A DNA stretch of 64,000 nt. It comes from Pseudobacteriovorax sp. GTDB taxonomy: Bacteria; Bdellovibrionota_B; Oligoflexia; Oligoflexales; Oligoflexaceae. Below are positions 54,455-63,136 of the stretch, one piece after another. A program made the translations under genes and the position numbers. Position 1 is the stretch's first letter. Every line of letters begins with the position of its first letter. The stretch covers positions 124,001-188,000 of the forward strand of contig JABSRP010000016.1 of the NCBI GenBank assembly GCA_013215145.1, written 5' to 3'. The notes below the pieces were generated by a model. It did not search any database, was not told the origin of the DNA, and saw only the letters and a program-made list of their open reading frames with translations.

Positions 54455-55417
54455 TTAGTTGCTAGGACTGATGTAACCCATAAATGTTTGCCAGGTGAAA
54501 TTCAATGGTGTTTTTTCCTTCTTGCTCGCATCCAGGATCATTTGAGTCGCTTGCTTAAGTCTACCCTGATACATAAAAGCTGTCTCCTGAACCACACCTA
54601 AGGTAAACACCTTGGGTCCTTGAGACTTTTGTAATTTGAAGGCCTTGTAATAGGAGTAAATATCTTCGGCGCTATGATACGAGGTCATTCCGCCATTTTG
54701 AGCCACAATGATCCTTGAGTGTTTTGATTCCGTGAGATACTTCGGGCTGTGGACATTTTCTAGAATGTGCCAGTTAGACCTTATCCATGTGTGAATAGGG
54801 TAACGACCCAATGGCTTTTTCATAGTTGAAGGTATAATTCCCGAAAAATCCCATTTGAGTTTTAACTGACTTAATGTACGAGACTGGTTTGTTAGGTTTT
54901 GCCAGCCTGCAGTAAGAAAGATGCTGTCATTGATTGGTGTGGAAAGCCCTTCGTCAAGTAGTTGCTTTTGGCTGTTTAAGATTTTCTTCAAGTCATCTTC
55001 GCCGTAGACGGAGAGGGGAATGGAAAGTCCACAGGCTTTGGTGCATGGCGTGCTCTTATTGGTCCAGAAAGAAGGGCTGTTGCGGACAAGGACACCGGCC
55101 TTAGATACGAGCTCTTCCCATCCGGCAAAGTAGACGGCTTTTTCATCTCCAGGACGATAGACCCTCTTGATAGCTTGATTGAGTTCTAGATCGCCAGTAT
55201 TGGGGGCTATCAGGTATCGTGGACTAATAAAGTGGATCATGCTTACCTGAGGAAATTCTGTCCGGTATGTTTCCAAGGCCTTCACATCGTGCTCTTTGAT
55301 GTGCTCACCTTGCCAAATCGTAAAAACAAACATGGACGGATTCGGTTTTGCAACGACAGGTCTATGGAATCCTAGGAGACACCATAGTCCTGTAAACAGT
55401 AGAATAAGCTGTGGCAA
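54455..55417 (-). CDS. Exported protein resembling polysaccharide deacetylases without clear active site
   Basis: A 320-residue protein with an N-terminal signal sequence (LILLFTGLWCLLGFHRPVVA). The order of blocks (FPQVSMIHFISPRYLI, then DEKAVYFAGWEELVSKAGVLVR, PSFW, GLSIPLSVYGEDDL) follows NodB-like proteins where the second block usually carries the metal-binding HxH (for example GLHIH). Here the histidines are replaced by YFAGW, so catalysis by the usual route is unlikely. CTKACG may form a disulfide. Family assignment is from pattern memory only and weak. It lies 38 bases downstream of the exported protease gene. Confidence 0.5.
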   Translation of the reverse strand: MPQLILLFTGLWCLLGFHRPVVAKPNPSMFVFTIWQGEHIKEHDVKALETYRTEFPQVSMIHFISPRYLIAPNTGDLELNQAIKRVYRPGDEKAVYFAGWEELVSKAGVLVRNSPSFWTNKSTPCTKACGLSIPLSVYGEDDLKKILNSQKQLLDEGLSTPINDSIFLTAGWQNLTNQSRTLSQLKLKWDFSGIIPSTMKKPLGRYPIHTWIRSNWHILENVHSPKYLTESKHSRIIVAQNGGMTSYHSAEDIYSYYKAFKLQKSQGPKVFTLGVVQETAFMYQGRLKQATQMILDASKKEKTPLNFTWQTFMGYISPSN

Positions 55418-55455
55418 ATCCCTATGCCTCGCAGTGTGATTTAGTTAATAGATGC

Positions 55456-57228
55456 TTATTTACGTCTTATTAAAAGCAACAAAGGTAGCATTAATAAGCT
55501 TAGTAGCGGGACAGTACTTTGCTGTTGACCCCATCCAATTGATCCACACCAGTTGCTGTTTGAGCTTGACGATGATGAATTCGTTGCTGGTACAGAGACA
55601 GGTTCGTCTTCGAGTACTTTGCCTAAGTCATCCTCTGCGCTCTCGACTAGAGATGGAATTGTGGAGCAGTCGAAACTAGATATCAGACTGGTTAGGTTTC
55701 GAGCCTCTGCTCTAGCATAAATCGTAGAACAGTTGGCTCCGTTATAATCAGCTTCGTCAACCATGAGCATGGCTAGGACAAGATGCTTGTAACCTGAATC
55801 GGTAACCAAGAGATCCACAGCTTTTAAAACAATCGAGGCGACCTCATCGATATCGATACCGTCTTTAGAATACAAATCCCAAAGCATTCCGGAGACGAAC
55901 TGACTTCTCAAGTGGGGTTGCGACGGTAAATCAGATGCTCCGTACTGATAGGTATTGTCAGCCGTTCTCAGACACTGATTGTCAGCTGGACAAACAGGGG
56001 TTCCGCTAGGACATATGCTTTCCCCCAGGCACGGGTTACGCGTCTTTGCAAAGGTGAAAAAGTCCGCAAGTCCTTCATGGATGACAAGAGACTCTGATGT
56101 TGCGGTAATGCTTTTAATCGTGTGAAAAACAACATGATGAGCTAATTCGTGGGCGACGACATCGTAGTCGTACGCTAGGTTCTGTAGGAGAGTTCCGTCT
56201 CCGTCACCAACATATATAAACGAGTTTGATGTTTCGCTGGGCTGGTATAGTGCATTGTTGATATCATTGTTTCCAAAAACTGCATGGACAACGATTCCAA
56301 TCGGGTTTGTACCGAAGTTCTGATAACCCCTCTCTAAAAACCAATCCAAGGATCGGTTAGCGTTCGTGAAGACACTAACTTGAGCAAAGTTGCTAGGTTC
56401 TGTCGTGGGGTCTGGTTGAAATGAGTAGGGTGAAGCCACATTTCCGGTCGCCGTGGCTGTGGCTGTCGTGTAGGAATCAGGATCAACGAAGGTAACGAAT
56501 TTATCGTTAGACGGGATGATGTTTCCGTTATCGTCTGTGAGTAGGTTTTTAAGCTCAAAAGACTCCAATTGCCCGTCTGTTGGATTAAACGGATAAATGA
56601 GGGCTGTACCATCAACGTGAAAATGATATTTGTTAAAGGCAAACACTCTATTTTCGGTTGCAGCTACCTTGTAGTTCAGCCCTCCTGATTGAACGACTAC
56701 ATCCCAGGCTGGATAAATCGCTCCATCTTCAACCCAAAGGCATTTTTTCGACTCGAGTAAATTAATAGTTTCCGTAATGTTTTGCAGGTGAGCGTTGTCC
56801 CTAATATTCTCTAAGGTATTTTGAATAGAGCTCCAGTCGCTGCTGACAAAATCTTGATCAACAGACACGTCTGGTATGGTCCCTATGATCGTTACGGCTC
56901 CGTTTATACTTTCGTGGGCTTTCATATGAAATTGGCACATGGGAAATCCGTTCACACTGAAGTGATACTCCTGACTTCGGATGTTGCTGCGGGTAAATAA
57001 AAACGACTTTGCAATCTGGCTCGACGGTTTGATTTTGGGATCGATCGATCGGAGTATCGAAGAAACTTTGCTGTCGAAAGATTTCGGCACGGCGTCCAAG
57101 CCGAAACTGATAGCCTGTGTGGTTTGGTCCCCGTAGCTGTGGACTAACACGTCTCGCTTTCCCGTTGCAAAAATGCTGGTTGAGAAGCAAATCCCGGTTA
57201 TCAAAGAAAATTTTGCCTTGGAGATCAT
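55456..57228 (-). CDS. Exported M4/fungalysin-like zinc protease with C-terminal sorting tail
   Basis: About 590 residues. ATG 57228 follows GGTGGG; signal peptide MISKAKFSLITGICFSTSIFA. After a long propeptide-like half, the protease core has HELAHH at about residue 358 and the third zinc ligand Glu in HEGLADFFTFAKT some 25 residues later, the layout of M4, M36 and related thermolysin-type enzymes. Paired cysteines (CLGESICPSGTPVCPADNQC) suggest a disulfide-bonded loop. The end reads WCGSIGWG, a hydrophobic stretch LLSLLMLPLLLLI and RRK, the tripartite form (motif, membrane segment, basic end) of surface-sorting tails such as MYXO-CTERM. It heads an operon with the deacetylase-like gene and tatD. 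Confidence 0.85.
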   Translation of the reverse strand: MISKAKFSLITGICFSTSIFATGKRDVLVHSYGDQTTQAISFGLDAVPKSFDSKVSSILRSIDPKIKPSSQIAKSFLFTRSNIRSQEYHFSVNGFPMCQFHMKAHESINGAVTIIGTIPDVSVDQDFVSSDWSSIQNTLENIRDNAHLQNITETINLLESKKCLWVEDGAIYPAWDVVVQSGGLNYKVAATENRVFAFNKYHFHVDGTALIYPFNPTDGQLESFELKNLLTDDNGNIIPSNDKFVTFVDPDSYTTATATATGNVASPYSFQPDPTTEPSNFAQVSVFTNANRSLDWFLERGYQNFGTNPIGIVVHAVFGNNDINNALYQPSETSNSFIYVGDGDGTLLQNLAYDYDVVAHELAHHVVFHTIKSITATSESLVIHEGLADFFTFAKTRNPCLGESICPSGTPVCPADNQCLRTADNTYQYGASDLPSQPHLRSQFVSGMLWDLYSKDGIDIDEVASIVLKAVDLLVTDSGYKHLVLAMLMVDEADYNGANCSTIYARAEARNLTSLISSFDCSTIPSLVESAEDDLGKVLEDEPVSVPATNSSSSSSNSNWCGSIGWGQQQSTVPLLSLLMLPLLLLIRRK

Positions 57229-57264
57229 ATGTAGCCCACCTTTCGAGGTTCCCTGAACACACAT

Positions 57265-57611
57265 AAAACGGATCGGCTAAATTCCTAAAATGCTTTAACC
57301 TGTTGGGCCTTCAATCTTGCCGCCTAGCTCGATCGACCTTTCAAGGAGGAATACTTCTTGCTTGGAAATAGCTAAAATGATGAAACAATTGAGCTTATTT
57401 ATGCCAAACGGCAATTTTTAGGGCGCAATTGAAGAATTTTATCCACAGTTTGTGTGAATAACTGCTGTCTTTCTGAGTTACTTAGCTTTAGTAGAACCGG
57501 TTTTATCGCTGAGATTAATGCTTAGGCAGTGTATAAGAGACTGGAATAACTTGCTAACTGATCACTGGTTGGTATTTTCATCAAAACTAACCTATCAAAA
57601 TTGAGGCACCT
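57265..57611. other. Divergent intergenic region with paired DnaA-box-like sites
   Basis: About 350 bases without a gene. TTATCCACA (57439-57447) and the inverted TGTGAATAA (57453-57461) both fit the DnaA-box form TTATNCACA and face each other across 5 bases. The region otherwise holds the promoters of the protease and the metallo-hydrolase genes. Confidence 0.5.
57439..57461. promoter_or_regulatory. Inverted pair of DnaA-box-like 9-mers
   Basis: TTATCCACA and, on the other strand, TTATTCACA, separated by gtttg. As a unit it is also an imperfect 23-base palindrome, so an operator for another regulator is equally possible. It lies about 150 bases before the plus-strand hydrolase gene. Confidence 0.4.
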
Positions 57612-58487
57612 ATGGGTAGAAAAGTTACGGTGACATCTATTGAGGGAAATTCTCAGCGCTTGGACGGTGGGGCGATGTTTGGTAATGCTCCGAGAGCCCT
57701 CTGGGAAAGATGGGCAGAGCCCGACGAACTAGGAAGAATAAATCTTGCGTGTCGTTGCGCTCTTGTTGAGATCGATGATGTTAAGATCCTTCTCGAAACG
57801 GGAGTCGGTTGTTATATGCCTCCTCAACTAGCCGAGAGGTTCGGTGTCTTTGAAAAGGAGCACGTGCTACTACAGAATCTAGCCGAACACAACGTCAAGC
57901 CTGAAGACATCGACTATGTGATTTTATCTCATCTCCATTTCGATCATGCTGGAGGCCTCTTATCAGCCTATTCTGGAGCGTCAGACGATGCTATGAAACT
58001 GGTCTTTCCCCGCGCGACTTTTGTTGTAGGAACTGAGGCATGGCAGCGAGCCCTTAATCCTCACTTTAGAGATCGAGCGTCATTTATTCCGGAATTACCT
58101 GGCCTCCTGCAAGACTCGGATAGACTTGTGGTTTTGACTGAAGATCAAGGACTTAGTGAGCTTCCCGAGCTTAGTTTTTTTGTCAGTAACGGTCATACAC
58201 CTGGGCAGCTCCACACAGTCATTGCTGGTGAAAAAACAAATCTTGTGTATTGTGGGGATTTAATTCCTGGTGCACCTTGGGTGAACCTTCCCATAACTAT
58301 GGGGTACGATCGTTATCCCGAGCTCCTTATCGATGAAAAACAACGCCTTTACGATCGCATTGATGCCAGTTGGCGTTTATTTTTTACCCACGATTGGCAC
58401 TATGCTATGGCCGGAGTTGAGCAAAATGCAAAAGGTAAGTTTATCGCGACGGATTTAGTCGAGAGCCTCGATAGAGTGGTTCTCTAA
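57612..58487 (+). CDS. Metallo-beta-lactamase-fold hydrolase
   Basis: A 291-residue protein with the full metal site: HLHFDH at residues 107-112, a later His in NGHTPGQLH, Asp in VYCGDLIPG, and the final His in FTHDWHYA. These are the ligands of two zinc ions in this superfamily. The layout, with an N-terminal GGAMFG (residues 19-24) and CR before the core, resembles the lactonase (quorum-quenching, AiiA-like) and arylsulfatase-like subgroup. Substrate unknown. TGAGG precedes the ATG. Confidence 0.85.
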   Translation: MGRKVTVTSIEGNSQRLDGGAMFGNAPRALWERWAEPDELGRINLACRCALVEIDDVKILLETGVGCYMPPQLAERFGVFEKEHVLLQNLAEHNVKPEDIDYVILSHLHFDHAGGLLSAYSGASDDAMKLVFPRATFVVGTEAWQRALNPHFRDRASFIPELPGLLQDSDRLVVLTEDQGLSELPELSFFVSNGHTPGQLHTVIAGEKTNLVYCGDLIPGAPWVNLPITMGYDRYPELLIDEKQRLYDRIDASWRLFFTHDWHYAMAGVEQNAKGKFIATDLVESLDRVVL

Positions 58488-58567
58488 GCGGTGATTCGCA
58501 TTTTTCCTCTATATTTGCGATAATTGGCTGAGTCAGTTCTTTTGAGTTTCATAGGGAGATAAACATC

Positions 58568-58822
58568 GTGAACGTGGGAGATTTTGTTCGACAACAAAGA
58601 AAGCGATTAGGTCTCACTCAAAAAGAGCTTGCTGATGCTGCGGGAGTGGGTCTGAACTTTGTTTATCAGCTCGAAAAAAACAAGAAAACAGTTCAACTCG
58701 ATACGACTAATCAGGTCCTAAAGGCCCTCGGCTACAAGGTTGGTGTTGTTAGGGATTTTAACCCCTGGGTTCATCCTGTAGCGACCGCTACCTCGTCGGA
58801 CATGACTAGAGACATCAATTAG
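58568..58822 (+). CDS. HipB-like XRE-family regulator without a partner toxin
   Basis: An 84-residue helix-turn-helix protein. Residues 4-60 form the XRE fold (DFVRQQRKRLGLTQKELADAAGVG, then FVYQLEKNKKTVQLDTTNQV, LKALGYKVGV). The conserved GV-G-F-LE-GK pattern places it with the HipB/y4mF antitoxin type. A HipA kinase gene should follow but the next gene is mlaE on the other strand. The start is GTG after GGGAG. It could be an orphan antitoxin or a plain regulator, perhaps of the upstream hydrolase. Confidence 0.75.
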   Translation: MNVGDFVRQQRKRLGLTQKELADAAGVGLNFVYQLEKNKKTVQLDTTNQVLKALGYKVGVVRDFNPWVHPVATATSSDMTRDIN

Positions 58823-59598
58823 AACCCTTTGAACTGCATGTAAGTGATAAAGAAGTCCAAAACAAGTATTGTGACGTAAGTTGTGACTACAGCGACGGTG
58901 GTGGCCTGACCGACTCCTTTGGCACCACCGCTGGTCTTAAAACCTTGGTAGCAGCCAATACTGGCAAACATAAATCCAAATAATGCCGATTTTTGCATCC
59001 CCATCCAAAGGTCTTTTGTTTCCATCATCCAGCGAATCTTTGCGAAAAAATCTGCGCTGTCGATTCCATAAAACAAAACCCCAATGATAAATGCCGCGAA
59101 AACTCCAGACAGGACGAATATCGTAGCGAGAATCGGCATCATGATAATGGCGCCAAGTAATCGAGGTGCGACTAAATAGGCATAAGGGTTAACAGCCATC
59201 ACTTTGATGGCGTCGATCTGCTCATTGACCTTCATGGTTCCTAATTCGGCTGCCATAGCCGATCCAGCGCGCGCTGTGACTAGAAACGATCCAACAATCG
59301 GGGCCAGCTCGCGGGATAAGGCGAAGGCGGTGGACGCCCCAATTAACGATTCAGCACCAAACAGCCTAAAGATCTCACCTAGTTGAAAGCCAAAAATCCC
59401 ACCCACCATAAAACCAGCAAGGAGTATGATCCCCAGGCTGCGATTACCTACAAACTCCATTTGTTGGATCACTAGGAATCGCTTTGGTAGAGGAAAGAAG
59501 CATGCCTTTATGGCTCTGTAGCAGAAAAGGGCGTATCCTCCTAGGGCTGACACGTTTCCGAGTACCTGAGATCCTATCCAACGAAAAACTAGCGACAA
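58819..59598 (-). CDS. mlaE: MlaE-family phospholipid ABC transporter permease
   Basis: A 259-residue membrane protein. The family core is FALSRELAPIVGSFLVTARAG, SAMAAELGTMKVNEQIDAIK, VMAVNPYAYLVAPRL and five to six hydrophobic helices, as in MlaE, the permease of the system that moves phospholipids between the two membranes. MlaF and MlaD homologues are not next to it, so they must be elsewhere. Its 3' end overlaps the HipB-like gene by 4 bases, tail to tail. The initiating codon is ATG at 59598. Confidence 0.92.
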   Translation of the reverse strand: MSLVFRWIGSQVLGNVSALGGYALFCYRAIKACFFPLPKRFLVIQQMEFVGNRSLGIILLAGFMVGGIFGFQLGEIFRLFGAESLIGASTAFALSRELAPIVGSFLVTARAGSAMAAELGTMKVNEQIDAIKVMAVNPYAYLVAPRLLGAIIMMPILATIFVLSGVFAAFIIGVLFYGIDSADFFAKIRWMMETKDLWMGMQKSALFGFMFASIGCYQGFKTSGGAKGVGQATTVAVVTTYVTILVLDFFITYMQFKGF

Positions 59599-59714
59599 GG
59601 TAATCCCCTACGATTGGAAAATTCCTACGGAAGCAAAGTCCATATTGCCTCTATCATAATGTAGAATAACTAAGAGGTCACCAAAAGGAGTAAAAACGAC
59701 TAAGAGGTCTAAGT

Positions 59715-60665
59715 ATGATTGGTAAAATCCTTTTTGTAGCGATAATTGCCTTAAGTTTGACTGAGAATGCGTTGGCAGTCTGTGCCTCGCTAGTCAAAGG
59801 TGACGCTGCAATCAATATTATTTCGTGTGGTCGTTTGAACCCGGAAAAAACATTTTCAGTGTCCAACGAGCGCTTTAGGTTTATCGGTGATCTTTCTCCT
59901 GAAGACAGAAAGGTGTTTTTGGACACCTATCGAGGTCTCATTGTTAAAGGATTGGTAGTTCGATCTCTAGCAGTACAAAGCGGTCTTAGTCCGAAAAAAG
60001 GAGTCCTCAATGGCGAAACGATCGAGGCCTACATCTTTCCGGGACAAACCACCTGCAAAGCGATTAAAGGCAAACGAATCAAAACTGTCATTGATGAGGC
60101 CTGTTGCGAGGGTGGCGGTGATGCCCCGTGTTTGTTGAACACCACCTACCAATTAAAAGACATCAAAGTTCTAGGGAGCGCTAGCGGATCAGCTGGTAAC
60201 GTCAAACGGCAAAAAATGGAGTTGTCCCCTGAGTATCGTAAGGCGAATCAATTGCTCCTTGCCAAAGACTACGAAAAAGCCGAAAAACTCTATTCTCAAT
60301 TACTAAAAAATGGAAATCTCGATCTGAAAGGTCATTACTTTCTGGGTTACGCCTATCGTATGATGGATCGTTGTGAAAAGGCTGTTCCTATACTGAATAA
60401 AGTGTTTTCTGCTTCTGAGAGGAACGATTTTTGGGCCAATGATGAATCAATCGTAAGGAAGGCGAACTTACTATTGGCGAGATGCCATGCCAAACTAGGA
60501 AGGGCGGGAGATAGTATTATTGTTCTTCAGGCTTTTTTGCTATCACCAGCAAAATACAGACCTGAAATTCGAGACTCCCTAAGGCATCCCGACTTTGGTC
60601 GTATCAAGACCACAAAAGAGTATTCCGAGTATCGAGCGCTTGCTCTAAAAGCGATTAAGCGATGA
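59715..60665 (+). CDS. Exported TPR-containing protein
   Basis: A 316-residue protein with signal peptide MIGKILFVAIIALSLTENALA. Residues 20-150 are a beta-rich part with cysteines (VCASLVKG, IISCGRL, TTCKAIKG, ACCEGGGDAPCLL). Residues 170-300 are TPR-like: YRKANQLLLAKDYEKAEKLYSQLLK, GHYFLGYAYRMMDRCEKAVPIL, KANLLLARCHAKLGRAGDS. It probably works as a periplasmic binding scaffold. AAGAGG precedes the ATG. Its last 11 bases overlap the convergent rdgB gene. Confidence 0.75.
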   Translation: MIGKILFVAIIALSLTENALAVCASLVKGDAAINIISCGRLNPEKTFSVSNERFRFIGDLSPEDRKVFLDTYRGLIVKGLVVRSLAVQSGLSPKKGVLNGETIEAYIFPGQTTCKAIKGKRIKTVIDEACCEGGGDAPCLLNTTYQLKDIKVLGSASGSAGNVKRQKMELSPEYRKANQLLLAKDYEKAEKLYSQLLKNGNLDLKGHYFLGYAYRMMDRCEKAVPILNKVFSASERNDFWANDESIVRKANLLLARCHAKLGRAGDSIIVLQAFLLSPAKYRPEIRDSLRHPDFGRIKTTKEYSEYRALALKAIKR

Positions 60666-61224
60666 ATTGAACAAACTTTTCTAAGGCTTTTTTTCTGTGA
60701 CTAATCGCATCTTTTTCCTCGGCTGAGTAAAGTGCTAAGGACTTTGCCGAGCCATCGGGGATAAATACAGGGTCATATCCGAATCCCTTGTGACCCTCAG
60801 GCTGATAGCCGATAGCACCGTTCAAGATACCTTCAAAAAACTTGGGAGCTTGATTTGGCTGAAGATAGCAGATGCAACAACGAAATTGAGCCTGGCGTAA
60901 GGTTTGATCCTTCATTTCTTCAAGAAGTTTTAAGTAGTTGTCGCGATCGGTAGCGTCAACACCAGCATAGCGACTAGAAAATACGCCCGGTCTTCCTTGA
61001 AGCGCATCAACAAATAACCCACTATCATCGGCAATAACGGCCTCCCCTAAATGTTTGGCCACAGCGGTCGCTTTGATCAAAGCGTTTTCCGATAACGTGG
61101 TGCCCGTTTCGTCCCAATCACAGACTTTGGGACACGGCTCTACCGCCCAATCTGAGCCCAAAATATTCGATAACTCACTAATTTTATGTGTATTTTGTGT
61201 GGCCAGTACAATTTTATGCGTCAA
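60655..61224 (-). CDS. rdgB: RdgB/HAM1 non-canonical purine NTP pyrophosphatase
   Basis: A 189-residue enzyme that cleaves ITP, dITP and XTP to monophosphates, preventing their use in DNA and RNA. The start is TTG 61224 after CGGAGAA; the frame is open 90 codons further but that part is not coding. Marks: KIVLATQNTHKISEL, AKHLGEAVIADDSGLFVDAL, GRPGVFSSRYAG, GFGYDPVFIPDG and SHRKKALEKF. The length agrees with the family. Confidence 0.95.
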   Translation of the reverse strand: MTHKIVLATQNTHKISELSNILGSDWAVEPCPKVCDWDETGTTLSENALIKATAVAKHLGEAVIADDSGLFVDALQGRPGVFSSRYAGVDATDRDNYLKLLEEMKDQTLRQAQFRCCICYLQPNQAPKFFEGILNGAIGYQPEGHKGFGYDPVFIPDGSAKSLALYSAEEKDAISHRKKALEKFVQFIA

Positions 61225-61344
61225 TTTGGATTCTCCGAATAAGCTTAATCGTATTAGTATATTGCAAGGAAACGAAGGGTGCGCTATCGATATATATACT
61301 TTTTCCTTGGTATGTAAGGTTTTTTTGTATTTAAGTGAGATGTT

Positions 61345-61569
61345 ATGAGTCCAGAAGAGATTGAAGAACTGATCAAAAAGAATATTCCTAGCGCCACAGT
61401 AAAAGCTCAGGACCTCACTGGTGGGGGAGATCATTGGCGTTTGGAAGTCGTTGCCAAGGAGTTTGAGCCTTTGAGTATTGTTGAGCAACACCAACTTGTA
61501 TACAAGGCTCTCGGAGATCTAATGCACGGACCTATCCACGCGTTGAGCTTAGATACCAAATCGCCTTAA
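61345..61569 (+). CDS. BolA/IbaG-family protein
   Basis: A 74-residue protein, typical for the short IbaG-type BolA group. Visible core: IEELIKKNIPSATVKAQDL, GGGDHWRLEVVAKEF and VEQHQLVYKALGDLMHGPIHAL with the conserved His. BolA proteins bind glutaredoxin-linked [2Fe-2S] clusters or act as DNA-binding regulators. It is divergent from rdgB and its last 4 bases overlap the next minus-strand gene. Confidence 0.9.
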   Translation: MSPEEIEELIKKNIPSATVKAQDLTGGGDHWRLEVVAKEFEPLSIVEQHQLVYKALGDLMHGPIHALSLDTKSP

Positions 61570-62048
61570 TTCTGAGACCATTTTGCTTTTAGTTTTATCA
61601 TCGTTGCTCGACTGCCGAGGTATTGTTGCCAAGCGCTTGTCAGTTCATCGCTGGTGATCTTTCCGTAAGCTAGCTCCATTGCTTTGTAGTTAGTTTCGGC
61701 TTTATCCCATTCAAACTGGGCCTCTCTATATTTGCCTTCGTTGACTTTGGCTCTTACGGTAAAGTCGTAGGTTGTAGCCAGTATACTAGCATTTTGCTCA
61801 ATATCAGATTCACCGAGAGCACTAGCTTCCTCTTCAAGTTGGCGTAGATCTTCGACATGGGACCGCAATAGTTCTTCGGAATTTTCTAAAGAAATATCGC
61901 TGCTTTCCTGATCCTGTGCGCCGGTTTGGTCCTCTGCCGTCGCGCTAGATGCAACAGTTTGTTGGTCCTCTTCTTTTTTCGCACAACTGGTCGAAAATGA
62001 CAGTGCACAGGTTAGAGTGACTGCGCAGAAACGGCTTTTCTTTAACAT
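61566..62048 (-). CDS. Small lipoprotein with helical region
   Basis: A 160-residue protein. ATG 62048 follows TAGGAGA and gives a lipoprotein signal ending in FSTSC; the frame is open to 62129. After an acidic, Ser/Gln-rich linker (ATAEDQTGAQDQESSD) the protein is helical (LLRSHVEDLRQLEEEAS, REAQFEWDKAETNYKAME). It might act as a periplasmic coiled-coil lipoprotein. No named family. Confidence 0.7.
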   Translation of the reverse strand: MLKKSRFCAVTLTCALSFSTSCAKKEEDQQTVASSATAEDQTGAQDQESSDISLENSEELLRSHVEDLRQLEEEASALGESDIEQNASILATTYDFTVRAKVNEGKYREAQFEWDKAETNYKAMELAYGKITSDELTSAWQQYLGSRATMIKLKAKWSQN

Positions 62049-62270
62049 GGGGATTCTCCTAAGACTATGTGCGGTCTTTTCGGCAGGTTTGGGGATTGGG
62101 TTAAGTCTTAACTCCATCAAAATGTTCAAAAAATAGGCAAGTATGATAACTGTTGGTATTTTTAGATTTTTTTATTGGGAAAAAAGTAAGTTTGGATTGT
62201 GGAGGGAATAATATGTGCTATTGGCGTAATAATAATTTTTTAATTATTTCAATTTATTAAAAATCAACAG

Positions 62271-62777
62271 CTAGGGTCTCAGACAAATCCGATTAGCTTT
62301 TAGTAGAAATTTGAGGTGCTGCAATTCACTTCTGTCATGCCAAGGCGCCATTTCAGTGAGCTCCTTGAGTTTGCGGGAGATGCTTGACTCCATGGCTTTA
62401 CATATACGCAAATGAGTGCGGCCTGCAAGATGACGACCCAAAGGGCGACTCATCTGATTGGCAAGGATAGATAGCTCGGTGGTAAAGGTTGTAGAGCTTG
62501 TGCAAGGAATGCCATGATTCTCAATGATAAGAGTCCTGAGTCTAGTGGCCACTTCTTTGTGATTATCTAGACAAATCTCAAATTTTGGGGTGTTCTCTTC
62601 TCCGAGCAGTCCGCTATAGAGTTCGAGCATTCCTAGCTCATATGTAAGTAGGTGATTCAGGTATTTCAAATAGCGGTTATCATTGAAATTTACGCATTTA
62701 TAGGTTTTGCTGGCGTAAGTTTTAACCGCAGGAAAATAACCTGTTGTACTACTTGAAGAGGACGTTAGATTTTTCAT
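62271..62777 (-). CDS. Helical protein of unknown function
   Basis: A 168-residue protein. ATG 62777 after GGGAGGT is the likely start; the frame extends 10 codons upstream. The first 35 residues are Ser/Thr-rich and flexible, the rest helical (YLKYLNHLLTYELGMLELYS, VATRLRTLIIENHGI, SISRKLKELTEM). The helix pattern with EL..H..H resembles DUF2383/ferritin-like PA2169 domains only faintly. No signal peptide. Confidence 0.6.
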   Translation of the reverse strand: MKNLTSSSSSTTGYFPAVKTYASKTYKCVNFNDNRYLKYLNHLLTYELGMLELYSGLLGEENTPKFEICLDNHKEVATRLRTLIIENHGIPCTSSTTFTTELSILANQMSRPLGRHLAGRTHLRICKAMESSISRKLKELTEMAPWHDRSELQHLKFLLKANRICLRP

Positions 62778-62914
62778 TGTAGACCTCCCTGAGGGTTCAC
62801 TGTACACTATGTGTGTCGTTTTTGCAATTTTTTTCTATGAGATGTCGCTGTTTGCGGCTGCCATTTTTTAGAATCGTTGAAGTAGATTGAGAAACATCTA
62901 CGGGAGCCTAGTCA

Positions 62915-63136
62915 ATGAGTTCAGATGAACGTAAGTTCATACATGATATATGCAATCCGCTTGCGATAGCGCAAGGGAATGTTAAGTTAATCATCAGAAA
63001 ACTGAAAAAAAATAGTATTTCCGATTTGAGTGAAGTCCTCGAAAGGCTTGATAAAGCTGCGGAGGCCTTCGATCGTGTAGATGATTTAATTGAAGATCGA
63101 CGGGAGTGGCTTAAGAGCCAGCAAGACCAATCTTAG
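62915..63136 (+). CDS. Stand-alone histidine-kinase dimerisation (HisKA-like) peptide
   Basis: A 73-residue protein containing the H-box form FIHDICNPLAIAQGNVKLI with His10 followed by Asp and later Asn-Pro, as in HisKA histidine kinase dimerisation domains. A second helix follows (LSEVLERLDKAAEAFDRVDDLI). There is no ATPase domain. It could receive phosphate from another kinase or hand it to a receiver. Its 3' end overlaps the convergent CheY-like gene by 26 bases, so the two genes lie as a pair. Confidence 0.6.
   Translation: MSSDERKFIHDICNPLAIAQGNVKLIIRKLKKNSISDLSEVLERLDKAAEAFDRVDDLIEDRREWLKSQQDQS

Noticed and set aside
61225-61494. 90-codon upstream extension of rdgB
   Set aside because: The family starts at KIVLATQN; TTG 61224 has a good ribosome site and the upstream part is AT-rich and promoter-like.
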